NCBI GenBank assembly: GCA_903930565.1 | Contig: CAIYZC010000109.1 | Coordinates: 1-34,410, forward strand | Origin: an uncultured Pedosphaera sp. | Lineage (GTDB): Bacteria > Verrucomicrobiota > Verrucomicrobiia > Limisphaerales > Pedosphaeraceae | DNA length: 34,410 nt | Direction: 5' to 3' | Part shown: positions 7,767 through 15,531 of the stretch, in pieces | How the letters are laid out: every line of letters starts with the position of its first letter | Position numbering within the stretch: position 1 is the stretch's first letter | Program-made: the position numbers and the translations under genes | The notes under the pieces: model-generated | Told to the model about the DNA's origin: nothing | What the model saw: only the letters and a program-made list of their open reading frames with translations | The model's database searches: none

Positions 7767-8198
7767 GGATTCCGCTCCCGCCCGTTGGGGCGGCGACCGG
7801 CATTATTCCCCCATCAGACGCCTCCGCGCCAGTCCGCATTCGAATGGCGCCCGGTAACCCGGACCGGCTACGGGTCTGAAAAAATTATCCGTATGGGAGA
7901 AATTCTTATTTTAATTCCCGCCGGCCCACCGACCAAAATCCGGCCGCCCCCTCCGCTCCGACCCGCCCCGGAAGCTGGATTAGCCACTGCCACTGCCCGA
8001 AAACAGCCTGCAACCGGGCCCCGGGTGCCCAGCCGCCTGTCCGGACTGCCGATTTTGGACAGTTTTTCAAAAACGGGCCTGACTCGGCAAAGAACGTGCT
8101 TGCTTTTGTGGAACAGAATGAACAAATTCACATAAGCAAATGGGGCTCGATTTTTTCGCCAACCGCTACGAGCGGCAAAGACAGTAAATCGGAAGACT
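7767..8198. promoter_or_regulatory. Divergent intergenic region between gspE and the hybrid kinase gene
   Basis: These 432 bases hold no gene and must carry promoters for both directions. Two AT-rich islands stand out from the GC-rich background: 7880-7918 and 8095-8198. On the minus strand GATAAT at 7889-7884 could be a -10 element for gspE, but no convincing -35 is at the right distance. On the plus strand GGAAG at about 8189 is a fair Shine-Dalgarno sequence for the kinase at 8199. No large inverted repeat was seen. Confidence 0.4.
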
Positions 8199-11171
8199 AT
8201 GGTAAAATTTAACCGCATTCTCATCATCGATGATAATCGAGCGATCCATGATGACTTCCTAAAGATCCTGCGCCCTGCGGACAGCGGGTCGGCGGACTTG
8301 GATTCGGCCGCCGCGCGCCTGTTTGATGACCCGGTCCCCGGACCGGCCATGCCCCAATTTGAAATCGATTCCGCGTACCAAGGGCAAGAGGGGCTGGAAA
8401 TGGTGCGCCACGCCCTCCGGGAAGGCCGTCCTTACGCCACCGCCTTTGTGGACATCCGCATGCCCCCGGGCTGGGACGGCGTGGAAACCATTCAACGGAT
8501 TTGGCAGGAAGCGCCCGATTTGCAAGTGGTGATCTGCACGGCTTTCTCCGACTATTCCTGGTCGGACATCGTGCGGCTGCTGGGAATGACCGACCAGTTG
8601 CTGGTCCTCAAGAAGCCGTTCGACAGTATTGAAGTGCGGCAGTTCGCGTATTCCATGACGAAGAAGTGGGGCTTGGCGCGGGAGCTGCAAGGGCATCTGG
8701 CGGGCTTGCAAACCGCGGTGGACGAGCGCACGGCGGAGCTGGGCCGCTCACTTTCCCTCACCCAGGCGGCCTTCGAGGCCACGGCCGATGGTTTGCTGGT
8801 GCTGGATTTGGCGGGCCGCTTGGTGAACTGCAATGTCCGGTTCCTCGCCATGTGGGGGCTCCGGGAGACGGTGGCGGAACTGCAAGGCAAAGTGGTTTGG
8901 CCGCGCTTGAGCGCGAGCTTTGCCGAGCCCGCCGCCTTTTTGCACTGGAGCGCGACGGCGGAACCGCCCCTCCCGGGGGCGGAGCGGCCGGTCTGGGAAC
9001 TGCGCGACGGGAAGTATTTCGAGTACTCCGTGCAATCCCAGTTGCTCCATGGGCAGGCCGTGGGCCGCGTGTGGAGTTTCCGGGACGTGACCCAACGGAC
9101 CTGGGCGGAGCGGGCCACGCTGGACGCCCAACGTCGCCTCCATGCCGTCTGGGAAAACTCCACCGATGGCATGCGGCTCACTGATGCCGACGGGCGGTTG
9201 GTGTCGGTGAACGCGGCCTTTTGCCGGCTGGTCGAGATGACGCGCGAGGAGTTGGAGGGGCACCCGTTCACGGTTTGTTACGCGGACGGCGCGGAGGCGG
9301 TGCGGGAGTTGGCCGAATACCACACCCAGTTCGCGGACCGTTCCCTCCCCCGGTTTCGGGACCAGCGCCTGTGGCTGCGCGGCGGTTGGCATGTGGACCT
9401 CGAGGTGGCGCATTCCTTTTTGGAATTGCGGAACCATCCCCCGCTCCTGTTGGCCCTCTTTCGCGACATCACCGCCCGCAAATTCGCGGAACTCGAATTG
9501 GCCGCCGCGCGGGATGCCGCGCTGGAATCCGTACGCCTCAAGGCGGAATTCATCGCGAACATGAGCCATGAGATCCGCACCCCCATGAACGGGGTGATCG
9601 GCATGACCGGCCTGCTGCTCGACACCCCCCTTTCCAAACAGCAGCGCGAATTTGCGGAAACCATCCGCGCCTCCGCCGACTCCCTGCTCACCATCATCAA
9701 CGACATCCTGGATTTTTCCAAAATCGAAGCGGGCAAGCTGGAGTTGGAGGAGATGGATTTCGCGGTCAACGAAGCCGTGGATGGCGTGCTGGAAATGCTG
9801 GCCGAGCGCGCCCAGTCCAAGGGCATCGAACTCGCGGCTTATATTGATCCGGCCGCCCCCATCCGCGTGCGCGGCGACCTGCACCGCCTGCGGCAAATCC
9901 TGATCAACTTGGTGGGCAATGCCATCAAGTTCACCCATGCCGGGGAAGTCGTCGTGAACGTGAACGTGGTCGAAGGCGCCGCCGCCGGCGCCGATGCGGG
10001 GCTGCGCTTCTCCGTCCGGGACACTGGCATCGGTATCGAACCGGAAGTGTGCGGCCGTTTGTTCCAGGCCTTCACCCAGGCCGACGGTTCCATGGCGCGA
10101 AAGTATGGCGGCACCGGCCTGGGGCTGGCCATCACCAAGCAACTGGTCACCCTCATGCACGGGGAGTTGGGCGTGTACAGCACTCCGGGCCAAGGCTCGA
10201 CGTTTTGGTTCACCCTGCCCTTGCCCCATGCCCCGGCTCCGGCCACCCCGGCGCCCGTCCCCAACTACGACCTCGCCAACCTCCGGGTGCTCGTGGTGGA
10301 CGATAACGAAACCAACCGCGAAATCCTCCGCCACCAGATTGAAGCGTGGCGCATGCGCGGCCAAACCGCCGCTTCCGGTCCGGAGGCCCTCGCCCAATTG
10401 CGCGCCGCCGCCGCCGCCGGCGATCCCTTTAAAATCGGTCTGCTGGATTTGCAAATGCCCGGCATGGACGGTTTGACCCTGGCGCAGGCCATCAAGTCCG
10501 ACCCGCAAATCCCCGATATCCGCCTGGTGATCCTGGCCTCCCTCAACCAACGGCTCTCGCTGGGCGAGCTGGCGCAGCACGGCGTGGACGATTACCAAAC
10601 CAAACCGGTCAAGCAATGGCAGCTGCTATCCTGCCTGGCGGAGCTCCGCGGCCGCTTGGACAAGTCGCACCCGGCAATCCCCGCCCCCGCGCCGCCGACC
10701 GCCCCGCCCGCCCCGCCGCCCCCGGCCCCGGACCGGCTCCAACCACGCATCCTCCTCGCCGAAGACAATCCGATCAACCAACGGGTGGCGCTTGGTTTGC
10801 TCCGCAAACTGGGTTTCACGGCCGATCCCGTTCCCAATGGCCTGGCCGTCCTGGAGGCGCTCGAACGGACGCCGTACGACATAATTTTCATGGATGGACA
10901 GATGCCGGAACTGGACGGCTACGAAACCACGCGGCGCATCCGCGCCACGCCGCTGTTCCACCGCACCCTGCTCCAGCCGCACGCGGCGCCGCACATCATT
11001 GCCATGACGGCCAGCGCCATGGCCCAGGACCGCGAAAACTGCCTGGCCGTGGGCATGGATGATTATGTGAGCAAACCCGTCTCCGCCGCGGACCTCCAAG
11101 TCGTGTTGGACCGGTGGTACGCCAAGCTGGCGGCGGCCAAGAGCGACGTGCCGCACCCGGCCAAAGCCTGA
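8199..11171 (+). CDS. Hybrid sensor histidine kinase with three receiver domains
   Basis: This encodes 990 residues and is soluble: no membrane helix is visible. Order: receiver 1 (5-150) with IIDDN, phosphoacceptor Asp85 in FVDIRMPPGWDG and Lys in LKKPF; coiled linker; PAS 1 (about 187-300); PAS 2 (about 312-430); HisKA with His457 in FIANMSHEIRTPMNG; HATPase with INLVGNAIKF, RDTGIGI and GGTGLGLAI (569-645); receiver 2 (about 695-820) with VVDDN, Asp750 in LLDLQMPGMDG and TKPV; a Pro/Ala linker (828-845); receiver 3 (849-970) with AEDN, Asp899 in IFMDGQMPELDG, MTASA and SKPV. The N-terminal receiver suggests it takes phosphate from another kinase. It meets the kinase-porin operon tail to tail with only 15 bases between stop codons. 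No His phosphotransfer domain is present, and the output is unknown. Confidence 0.96.
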   Translation: MVKFNRILIIDDNRAIHDDFLKILRPADSGSADLDSAAARLFDDPVPGPAMPQFEIDSAYQGQEGLEMVRHALREGRPYATAFVDIRMPPGWDGVETIQRIWQEAPDLQVVICTAFSDYSWSDIVRLLGMTDQLLVLKKPFDSIEVRQFAYSMTKKWGLARELQGHLAGLQTAVDERTAELGRSLSLTQAAFEATADGLLVLDLAGRLVNCNVRFLAMWGLRETVAELQGKVVWPRLSASFAEPAAFLHWSATAEPPLPGAERPVWELRDGKYFEYSVQSQLLHGQAVGRVWSFRDVTQRTWAERATLDAQRRLHAVWENSTDGMRLTDADGRLVSVNAAFCRLVEMTREELEGHPFTVCYADGAEAVRELAEYHTQFADRSLPRFRDQRLWLRGGWHVDLEVAHSFLELRNHPPLLLALFRDITARKFAELELAAARDAALESVRLKAEFIANMSHEIRTPMNGVIGMTGLLLDTPLSKQQREFAETIRASADSLLTIINDILDFSKIEAGKLELEEMDFAVNEAVDGVLEMLAERAQSKGIELAAYIDPAAPIRVRGDLHRLRQILINLVGNAIKFTHAGEVVVNVNVVEGAAAGADAGLRFSVRDTGIGIEPEVCGRLFQAFTQADGSMARKYGGTGLGLAITKQLVTLMHGELGVYSTPGQGSTFWFTLPLPHAPAPATPAPVPNYDLANLRVLVVDDNETNREILRHQIEAWRMRGQTAASGPEALAQLRAAAAAGDPFKIGLLDLQMPGMDGLTLAQAIKSDPQIPDIRLVILASLNQRLSLGELAQHGVDDYQTKPVKQWQLLSCLAELRGRLDKSHPAIPAPAPPTAPPAPPPPAPDRLQPRILLAEDNPINQRVALGLLRKLGFTADPVPNGLAVLEALERTPYDIIFMDGQMPELDGYETTRRIRATPLFHRTLLQPHAAPHIIAMTASAMAQDRENCLAVGMDDYVSKPVSAADLQVVLDRWYAKLAAAKSDVPHPAKA

Positions 11172-11186
11172 GCTGGCGACCCCGTC

Positions 11187-11807
11187 TCAAGGGTGCGCCG
11201 CGTCCCCGGCCGCCACCGTGGCCTCCAAGTCGTGGGCGATCACCCGCAAGTCCGCACCCGTCCCGTCGTACCGCGCGCGCACCCGGCCGGCGGCATCCAA
11301 AATCACGAGCACGCTGCTGTGCAGATAGCGGCCGTTCCCCTCCCTCCGACCGGCATAGCCCAGGCCGCGCGCCAACTCCCGGGTGGCGGCCGAATCCCCG
11401 CGCAGCAAGGTCCACCGCCCCGGCGCCAAGCCCGTGGCGCGCCGGTACTCCCGCAGGACCGCCGGGGTGTCGTGCGGCGGATCGAGCGTGGCAAGATGGA
11501 ATCCCACCCGCGCCCGGACCGCGGCCGGCAACGCGGCTTCCACCCCCAGCATTTGCTCCCGGGTGGTCCGGCAAACTCCTTCGCAGGTGCTGTAGAACAT
11601 GGCGATCAACCGCACCCGGCCGTTGAGTTCCGCAAACGGCACCACCGCCCCCGTATCGGTCTCCCACCGCACCTCCGGTCGGCAGGCCAAACCGCCCACC
11701 AAGGGATCCACCACTCCGGCGGAGGGCGCGCCGGCCGGACGCTCCGCGGGCAGCGCGCAACCCATCAGCAAGCCGAACAGGGCGCACAGCCCGTGGAACT
11801 TTTTCAT
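11187..11807 (-). CDS. SCO1/SenC family lipoprotein (copper/thiol redox chaperone)
   Basis: This encodes 206 residues from the ATG at 11807 (MKKFHGLCALFGLLMGC). The lipobox LMGC places the mature Cys at residue 17, so it is probably a periplasm-facing lipoprotein. The thioredoxin fold shows AMFYSTCEGVCRTTREQM, the CxxxC metal site of SCO proteins, then LDPPHDTPAVLREYRRATG and the downstream His in GRYLHSSVLVILDAAGRV. CxxxC plus His is the copper ligand set. SCO proteins help build the CuA centre of cytochrome oxidase or act as thiol reductants. It is the last gene of the kinase-porin-binding protein operon, 14 bases after the preceding gene, so an envelope redox role is likely. It ends 15 bases from the convergent hybrid kinase stop, with no obvious terminator. 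Confidence 0.9.
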   Translation of the reverse strand: MKKFHGLCALFGLLMGCALPAERPAGAPSAGVVDPLVGGLACRPEVRWETDTGAVVPFAELNGRVRLIAMFYSTCEGVCRTTREQMLGVEAALPAAVRARVGFHLATLDPPHDTPAVLREYRRATGLAPGRWTLLRGDSAATRELARGLGYAGRREGNGRYLHSSVLVILDAAGRVRARYDGTGADLRVIAHDLEATVAAGDAAHP

Positions 11808-11821
11808 GCCGCTCCCCGGCC

Positions 11822-12325
11822 CTATTTGATTTTCAGTGGATAGCCCGGCTCGCCCGGCGCTTTGCCGTCCACCTTGAGCACCTTCACGGAGGGATCCACG
11901 TCGCTCGCCCGCAGGTACGTGATTGCCCCCGGCGACAGCGCGATGAAATGTCGCACTTCGGCGGCACTCCGCAATTCGGGCGGCTTGACCAGTTTGCCCT
12001 GGATGTTGGCCCGCGCCAGGAACTGGGCGTAATCCTCCTCCGTCATCTGAAAGATGCCCTGCAAGGCGGCCTTTTGCTCCGCCGCTTCCGGCACCCAAGC
12101 CGCGATCACAAACTTGAAGCCCCCCGGGCCGCGCAGCTTGTCCCGTTTGAAAATCTTCTGCAGTTCCGCGCTCGAAACGCTTTCCAGCAGCGAGGAATCA
12201 TTCACCACAATCGCCAGATCACTCCGCTTGTCCTGCGCGAAGACCGGGGCGGCCGGCCCCCACCACAGGAGCAGCAGCCCGGCCACCGCCCACCACCGGC
12301 GCAAATATTTGAGACGAAAATTCAC
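11822..12325 (-). CDS. Small periplasmic phosphate-binding-protein-like protein
   Basis: This encodes 167 residues with a GTG start at 12325. A signal peptide is evident: NFRLKYLRRWW, a hydrophobic core, then PVFAQ with likely cleavage after FA. The mature part contains IVVNDSSLLESVSSAELQKIFKRD, a pattern common in short PstS-like proteins (..s.l...elr.iF.g), and ends SPGAITYLRASDVDPSVKVLKVDGKAPGEPGYPLKIK, resembling the C-terminal edge of the phosphate-binding-protein fold. At 167 residues it is about half a normal PstS, so substrate binding cannot be assumed. It lies 12 bases after the porin gene and 14 before the SCO gene; such short proteins often sit beside porins and sensor kinases. Function: periplasmic ligand or adaptor, not certain. 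Confidence 0.8.
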   Translation of the reverse strand: MNFRLKYLRRWWAVAGLLLLWWGPAAPVFAQDKRSDLAIVVNDSSLLESVSSAELQKIFKRDKLRGPGGFKFVIAAWVPEAAEQKAALQGIFQMTEEDYAQFLARANIQGKLVKPPELRSAAEVRHFIALSPGAITYLRASDVDPSVKVLKVDGKAPGEPGYPLKIK

Positions 12326-12337
12326 AGGCAGTAAAGG

Positions 12338-13759
12338 TCAGTAACGGAAGGAGACTTGCACCGTCCCCCGGCTGGCGTCGTTCAGGCCTGAGTCCACTAG
12401 GTAGTCATATTGGAATTTCAAGGCCGCATAGGTTGCGAAGTCCCACCGCAATCCCAAGCTCGGTCCCAGATGCATCCCCGAATTGGCCCCGCCATCCCAC
12501 GCGTAAGTGTAGAGCGCGTCATTGCGCGAGAGGTTGTAATAGGTAAACCGCACGTAGGGCGTCCACGGATACCATTTGCGGGAGATTTGCGTGAAGAGCG
12601 CCGGACTGTAGTGGGCGTCCCCGCCCTGCGGCTTGTCCCGGATCAAGTAGGCCTCGTTCAAAAACTCCCAAGGACCCTGGTGATAGACAATATGGCCGTT
12701 GAAAATGAACTGTTGGTTGCGGGGCAAAAAGGCCGGTCCCCCCGGCAGGGGCACCGTCGCCAAATCCGGCGTGATCCGATCATAGTACACCCCCCCGCCG
12801 AAACGCAGCCCCGAAAACCAGTCCGGCGCGGCCGTAAACGCCAGGTTGACCGCCTTGGAGGCGCCAAACGACACTGCCTGCTGCACGGCGTCCTGGTTTT
12901 CATTGGACGAATAATTCAAACCATTGCCCAGCTCCACGAAGTACTTCAGATTCAGGGCGCCGGACGGCACCGCGCCGTTGAGCGACACCCCGACCATGTG
13001 GACCGGGAGGATCCCCCCGGAGTCTTCAAATTCCAAAAAGCTCGGCCGGCCCACCGCCGTCTCCAGCCAAGTGCCATGATGGTACTCCGTATTGTAATAG
13101 CCCAAGGCCGTGTGGAACCGCCCGGCGTCGATATTGAAATAGTCGGAGGGATGATATTGGAAAACCAGCCGTTCAATATCGATCTGCGTCGCATTGTTCA
13201 GTCCCGCCGAAAGCGCGGTTTCCGAAAGAATGGCAACCTTGTCCCCGAGTTGCATGTTCGCGAACAAATCCAAGGACCCCAGCAAAAACGTGTTGTGGCC
13301 GCCATAGACCGAGTCCCCGTACGGAATGACTTTCCCGTTGCGATTGTCGGCGGTGTATTGCAAATCCCCGAAGACGTGAAAATCCAGTACCGGGTACTTT
13401 GCCGGGGTGGGGGAAACCGTGGAGGGATTGTCGATCTGGTTCCGCAAATCCTTGATCTCCGCGTCCTGCCGGGCCAGCCGCTGCTGGATCCCGGGATCGC
13501 CCGCCGCGTTCGTGGCCGGCGCCGGCGCCGGCGGGCGCGCCGCCAGTTGCGCCTTCAGTTCCTTGATTTCGGCTTCGTCGCGCTGCAGGCGCTCCAAAAC
13601 TTGGCGCATGAACTCCGCGGACACTTGGTTGGTGTCGTCGGCGTGGAGCGCGGCCGGCCAGAGGCAGGCGCCCGCCAGGCAAAGCGCGGCCCGCCGCCGC
13701 CACCGCGTCCCTCCCGTTGTGGGGCGGGGTTGGGGTCTCCGTTTCAGGGGAATCATCAT
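12338..13759 (-). CDS. Outer membrane beta-barrel porin with N-terminal coiled coil
   Basis: This encodes 473 residues. The signal peptide runs to about residue 40 (CLAGACLWPAALHA, then DD). A coiled coil follows (about 45-113: FMRQVLERLQRDEAEIKELKAQL and QQRLARQDAEIKDLRNQI, split by a Pro/Ala stretch), then a barrel rich in alternating aromatic strands, starting LDFHVFGDLQYTADN and ending GTVQVSFRY with a terminal Tyr, the usual outer-membrane insertion signal. The coiled coil probably spans the periplasm toward the peptidoglycan, as in porins with SLH-like or trimeric stalks. It starts 6 bases after the histidine kinase stop and is followed by the PstS-like gene. Phosphate selectivity is suggested only by that neighbour; the sequence itself does not show it. 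Confidence 0.87.
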   Translation of the reverse strand: MMIPLKRRPQPRPTTGGTRWRRRAALCLAGACLWPAALHADDTNQVSAEFMRQVLERLQRDEAEIKELKAQLAARPPAPAPATNAAGDPGIQQRLARQDAEIKDLRNQIDNPSTVSPTPAKYPVLDFHVFGDLQYTADNRNGKVIPYGDSVYGGHNTFLLGSLDLFANMQLGDKVAILSETALSAGLNNATQIDIERLVFQYHPSDYFNIDAGRFHTALGYYNTEYHHGTWLETAVGRPSFLEFEDSGGILPVHMVGVSLNGAVPSGALNLKYFVELGNGLNYSSNENQDAVQQAVSFGASKAVNLAFTAAPDWFSGLRFGGGVYYDRITPDLATVPLPGGPAFLPRNQQFIFNGHIVYHQGPWEFLNEAYLIRDKPQGGDAHYSPALFTQISRKWYPWTPYVRFTYYNLSRNDALYTYAWDGGANSGMHLGPSLGLRWDFATYAALKFQYDYLVDSGLNDASRGTVQVSFRY

Positions 13760-13765
13760 AAAGTC

Positions 13766-15382
13766 TTAAGCCGGGGCCGACCCGCCCGGTTTGGGCTGGG
13801 TGGGCAGTTCCAAGGTAAAAGTGGCCCCCAAGCCGGGGCCCGGGCTCGCGGCGTGAATGGCGCCCCCCATTTCCTTGGCGGCCAGGGCACCGCTGTGGAG
13901 ACCGAAACCATGCCCGTGCTGTTTGGTTGTGAAGCCATGGTTGAAAATGCGCGTGAGATTCTCCGGCGGAATCCCCACGCCGTTGTCCGTGATCGCCACG
14001 CACAGCTTGCCGCCGCCACTGGTGACGCGGATGGTGAGGCACTTTTCCCCCGTCTTTTGGTCGTCGCAGGCCTGCTTGCCGTTGCGGATCAGGTTCACCA
14101 GAATCTGCAACACCTTGTGCTTTTCCACCGTCAAGTCCGGTAGCAACGCCTCGTAATTGCGCACCACCTGCACATCGTGCCTCGTCAGGGCGCTGGCGTT
14201 CATGCGCAGCGCGTCCTCGATCAACTCGGTGATTTTGACGTTTTGGGTCACCCCGGCCCCTTTGGCGTAGCTTTGCTGGGCGGCGATAATGTCTTTGATG
14301 TGGTCCACGTTCTTGGCGAGTGACGTGGTCTCCGCCAGCATGACCTCCCTTTCGCGGGCCAAACTTTCCGCCAATTGCTTGAGAAAGGCCGGCACTTGGC
14401 GGCCCCGCGGATCATTCGTCAGATACTCCCCCAGGTTCGCCCCGTGTTGCTCCAACAGCCCGGCCACGCGGGCCACATGCGCGCTCTTGGATTGCTGAAA
14501 CCCTTCACTGATGACCGAGCAGGAGGTGTTGATGCTGTTGAGCACGTTGCCCACATTGTGCAGCACGCTGGTGGCGATCTCCGCCATGCCCGCCAGGCGG
14601 GATTTATCCATCAGCTCCCGGTGCGCCCCCTCCAGTTCGCGGGTGCGTTGCACCACCCGCGCTTCGAGTTCGTCGTGCGCCCTTTGCAAGGACTCCTCGG
14701 CCAGTTTGCGCTCCGCCGTCTCCCGCGCCACCGTCCAACTCACAAACAGGGCGATGCCCAAGGCCCCCAGCACCGCCCCCAGACTCAGCAGAAACGTCGT
14801 CCACCGGGTGGCCAGATACTGCTCCTCCGCCCGTTTGGCGCTCTCATCCAACTGTTTCCGCTCAAAATCCATGAATTCCTCCCAGGACGCATAATAATTG
14901 CGCATGAGCGGCAGGGTTTGGCTGATGACTTGCAGCCGCGCCTCGGCCTTGTTGGTGATCGTGCCGGCGCGGAAAAAGCTCTCCAAGTAAGGCTGCCGGG
15001 CGTCGGACAGGGCGTCCAACTGCCGCGACTCCTCCGGCGAGCTCGCCTGCTTGGTAATATCATCCATCATCAAGGAGATCAGTTTGATGTTCGTCGCCTC
15101 CGCCGCCTGGGTGGCCGCGATTTCCTCCGGGTTTTCCAACAGAAACATTTCGAGCATGCCCTGGCTGTTCACCCAGGATTTGGATAACGCCACCCGCGCC
15201 TGTTTGAGCTTGTACCAATCCCGCGACACCAATTCCTTGAGGCTGCCGTTGATCCGCTCCATTTGCAGCAAGGCCAACCAAGCCACCGCGATCAACGTGG
15301 CGATCAAAATCCCGAAGGCCGCCAACAACCGCTTGGGCACGACCACTTTGCCACGACGGGCATTGGGAGGCGCGGCGCTCAT
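13766..15382 (-). CDS. Membrane-bound sensor histidine kinase
   Basis: This encodes 538 residues. Membrane helix 1 is at about 19-39 (LLAAFGILIATLIAVAWLALL), a helical periplasmic sensor (about 40-190) resembles four-helix-bundle MCP-type sensors, and helix 2 is at about 196-217. A coiled linker (LAEESLQRAHDELEARVVQRTREL) leads to a phosphoacceptor region with His275 in MAEIATSVLHNVGNVLNSI, and the ATPase domain has NLIRNGKQACDD, DNGVGIPPENL and the G2-like HGHGFGLHSGALAAKEMGG. The H-box AEIATSVLHNVGN is that of a well-known kinase subclass often lacking a paired regulator. It is the first gene of the operon kinase-porin-PstS-like-SCO, 6 bases before the porin; no response regulator is in the operon. 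The hybrid kinase at 8199-11171 is the nearest possible partner. Confidence 0.93.
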   Translation of the reverse strand: MSAAPPNARRGKVVVPKRLLAAFGILIATLIAVAWLALLQMERINGSLKELVSRDWYKLKQARVALSKSWVNSQGMLEMFLLENPEEIAATQAAEATNIKLISLMMDDITKQASSPEESRQLDALSDARQPYLESFFRAGTITNKAEARLQVISQTLPLMRNYYASWEEFMDFERKQLDESAKRAEEQYLATRWTTFLLSLGAVLGALGIALFVSWTVARETAERKLAEESLQRAHDELEARVVQRTRELEGAHRELMDKSRLAGMAEIATSVLHNVGNVLNSINTSCSVISEGFQQSKSAHVARVAGLLEQHGANLGEYLTNDPRGRQVPAFLKQLAESLAREREVMLAETTSLAKNVDHIKDIIAAQQSYAKGAGVTQNVKITELIEDALRMNASALTRHDVQVVRNYEALLPDLTVEKHKVLQILVNLIRNGKQACDDQKTGEKCLTIRVTSGGGKLCVAITDNGVGIPPENLTRIFNHGFTTKQHGHGFGLHSGALAAKEMGGAIHAASPGPGLGATFTLELPTQPKPGGSAPA

Positions 15383-15475
15383 ACGTCCCGGACGGGATAA
15401 CCCCGGCCCGATTTATGTCTGGTTGCATCCAAAACCATGGCTTTCAAACTAATGTTAACTTAAACCTTGCGCGAG

Positions 15476-15525
15476 AAAAAAACGCCGCCCATCAAACGGT
15501 TCCTGACCGTCGTTCGCGGCGGGCG
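15476..15525 (-). terminator. Compound rho-independent terminator after the M48 peptidase gene
   Basis: On the minus strand, just after the stop at 15532, an outer stem of about 7 bp (CGCCxGCC with GGCGGCG, one bulged C) encloses an inner perfect hairpin ACGGT-CAGGA-ACCGT and is followed by seven T residues (A-run 15476-15482 on the plus strand). Position, stem and T-run all fit an intrinsic terminator that separates the peptidase gene from the kinase operon. Confidence 0.75.
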
Positions 15526-15531
15526 CTCCGC

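Noticed and set aside
6438-8135. Open frame of 565 codons antisense to gspE
   Set aside because: It has biased composition (His, Gln, Arg), no recognisable motif, and the opposite strand encodes a textbook GspE.
8748-10616. Open frame of 622 codons antisense to the hybrid kinase
   Set aside because: The same composition artefact; all kinase and receiver motifs are on the plus strand.
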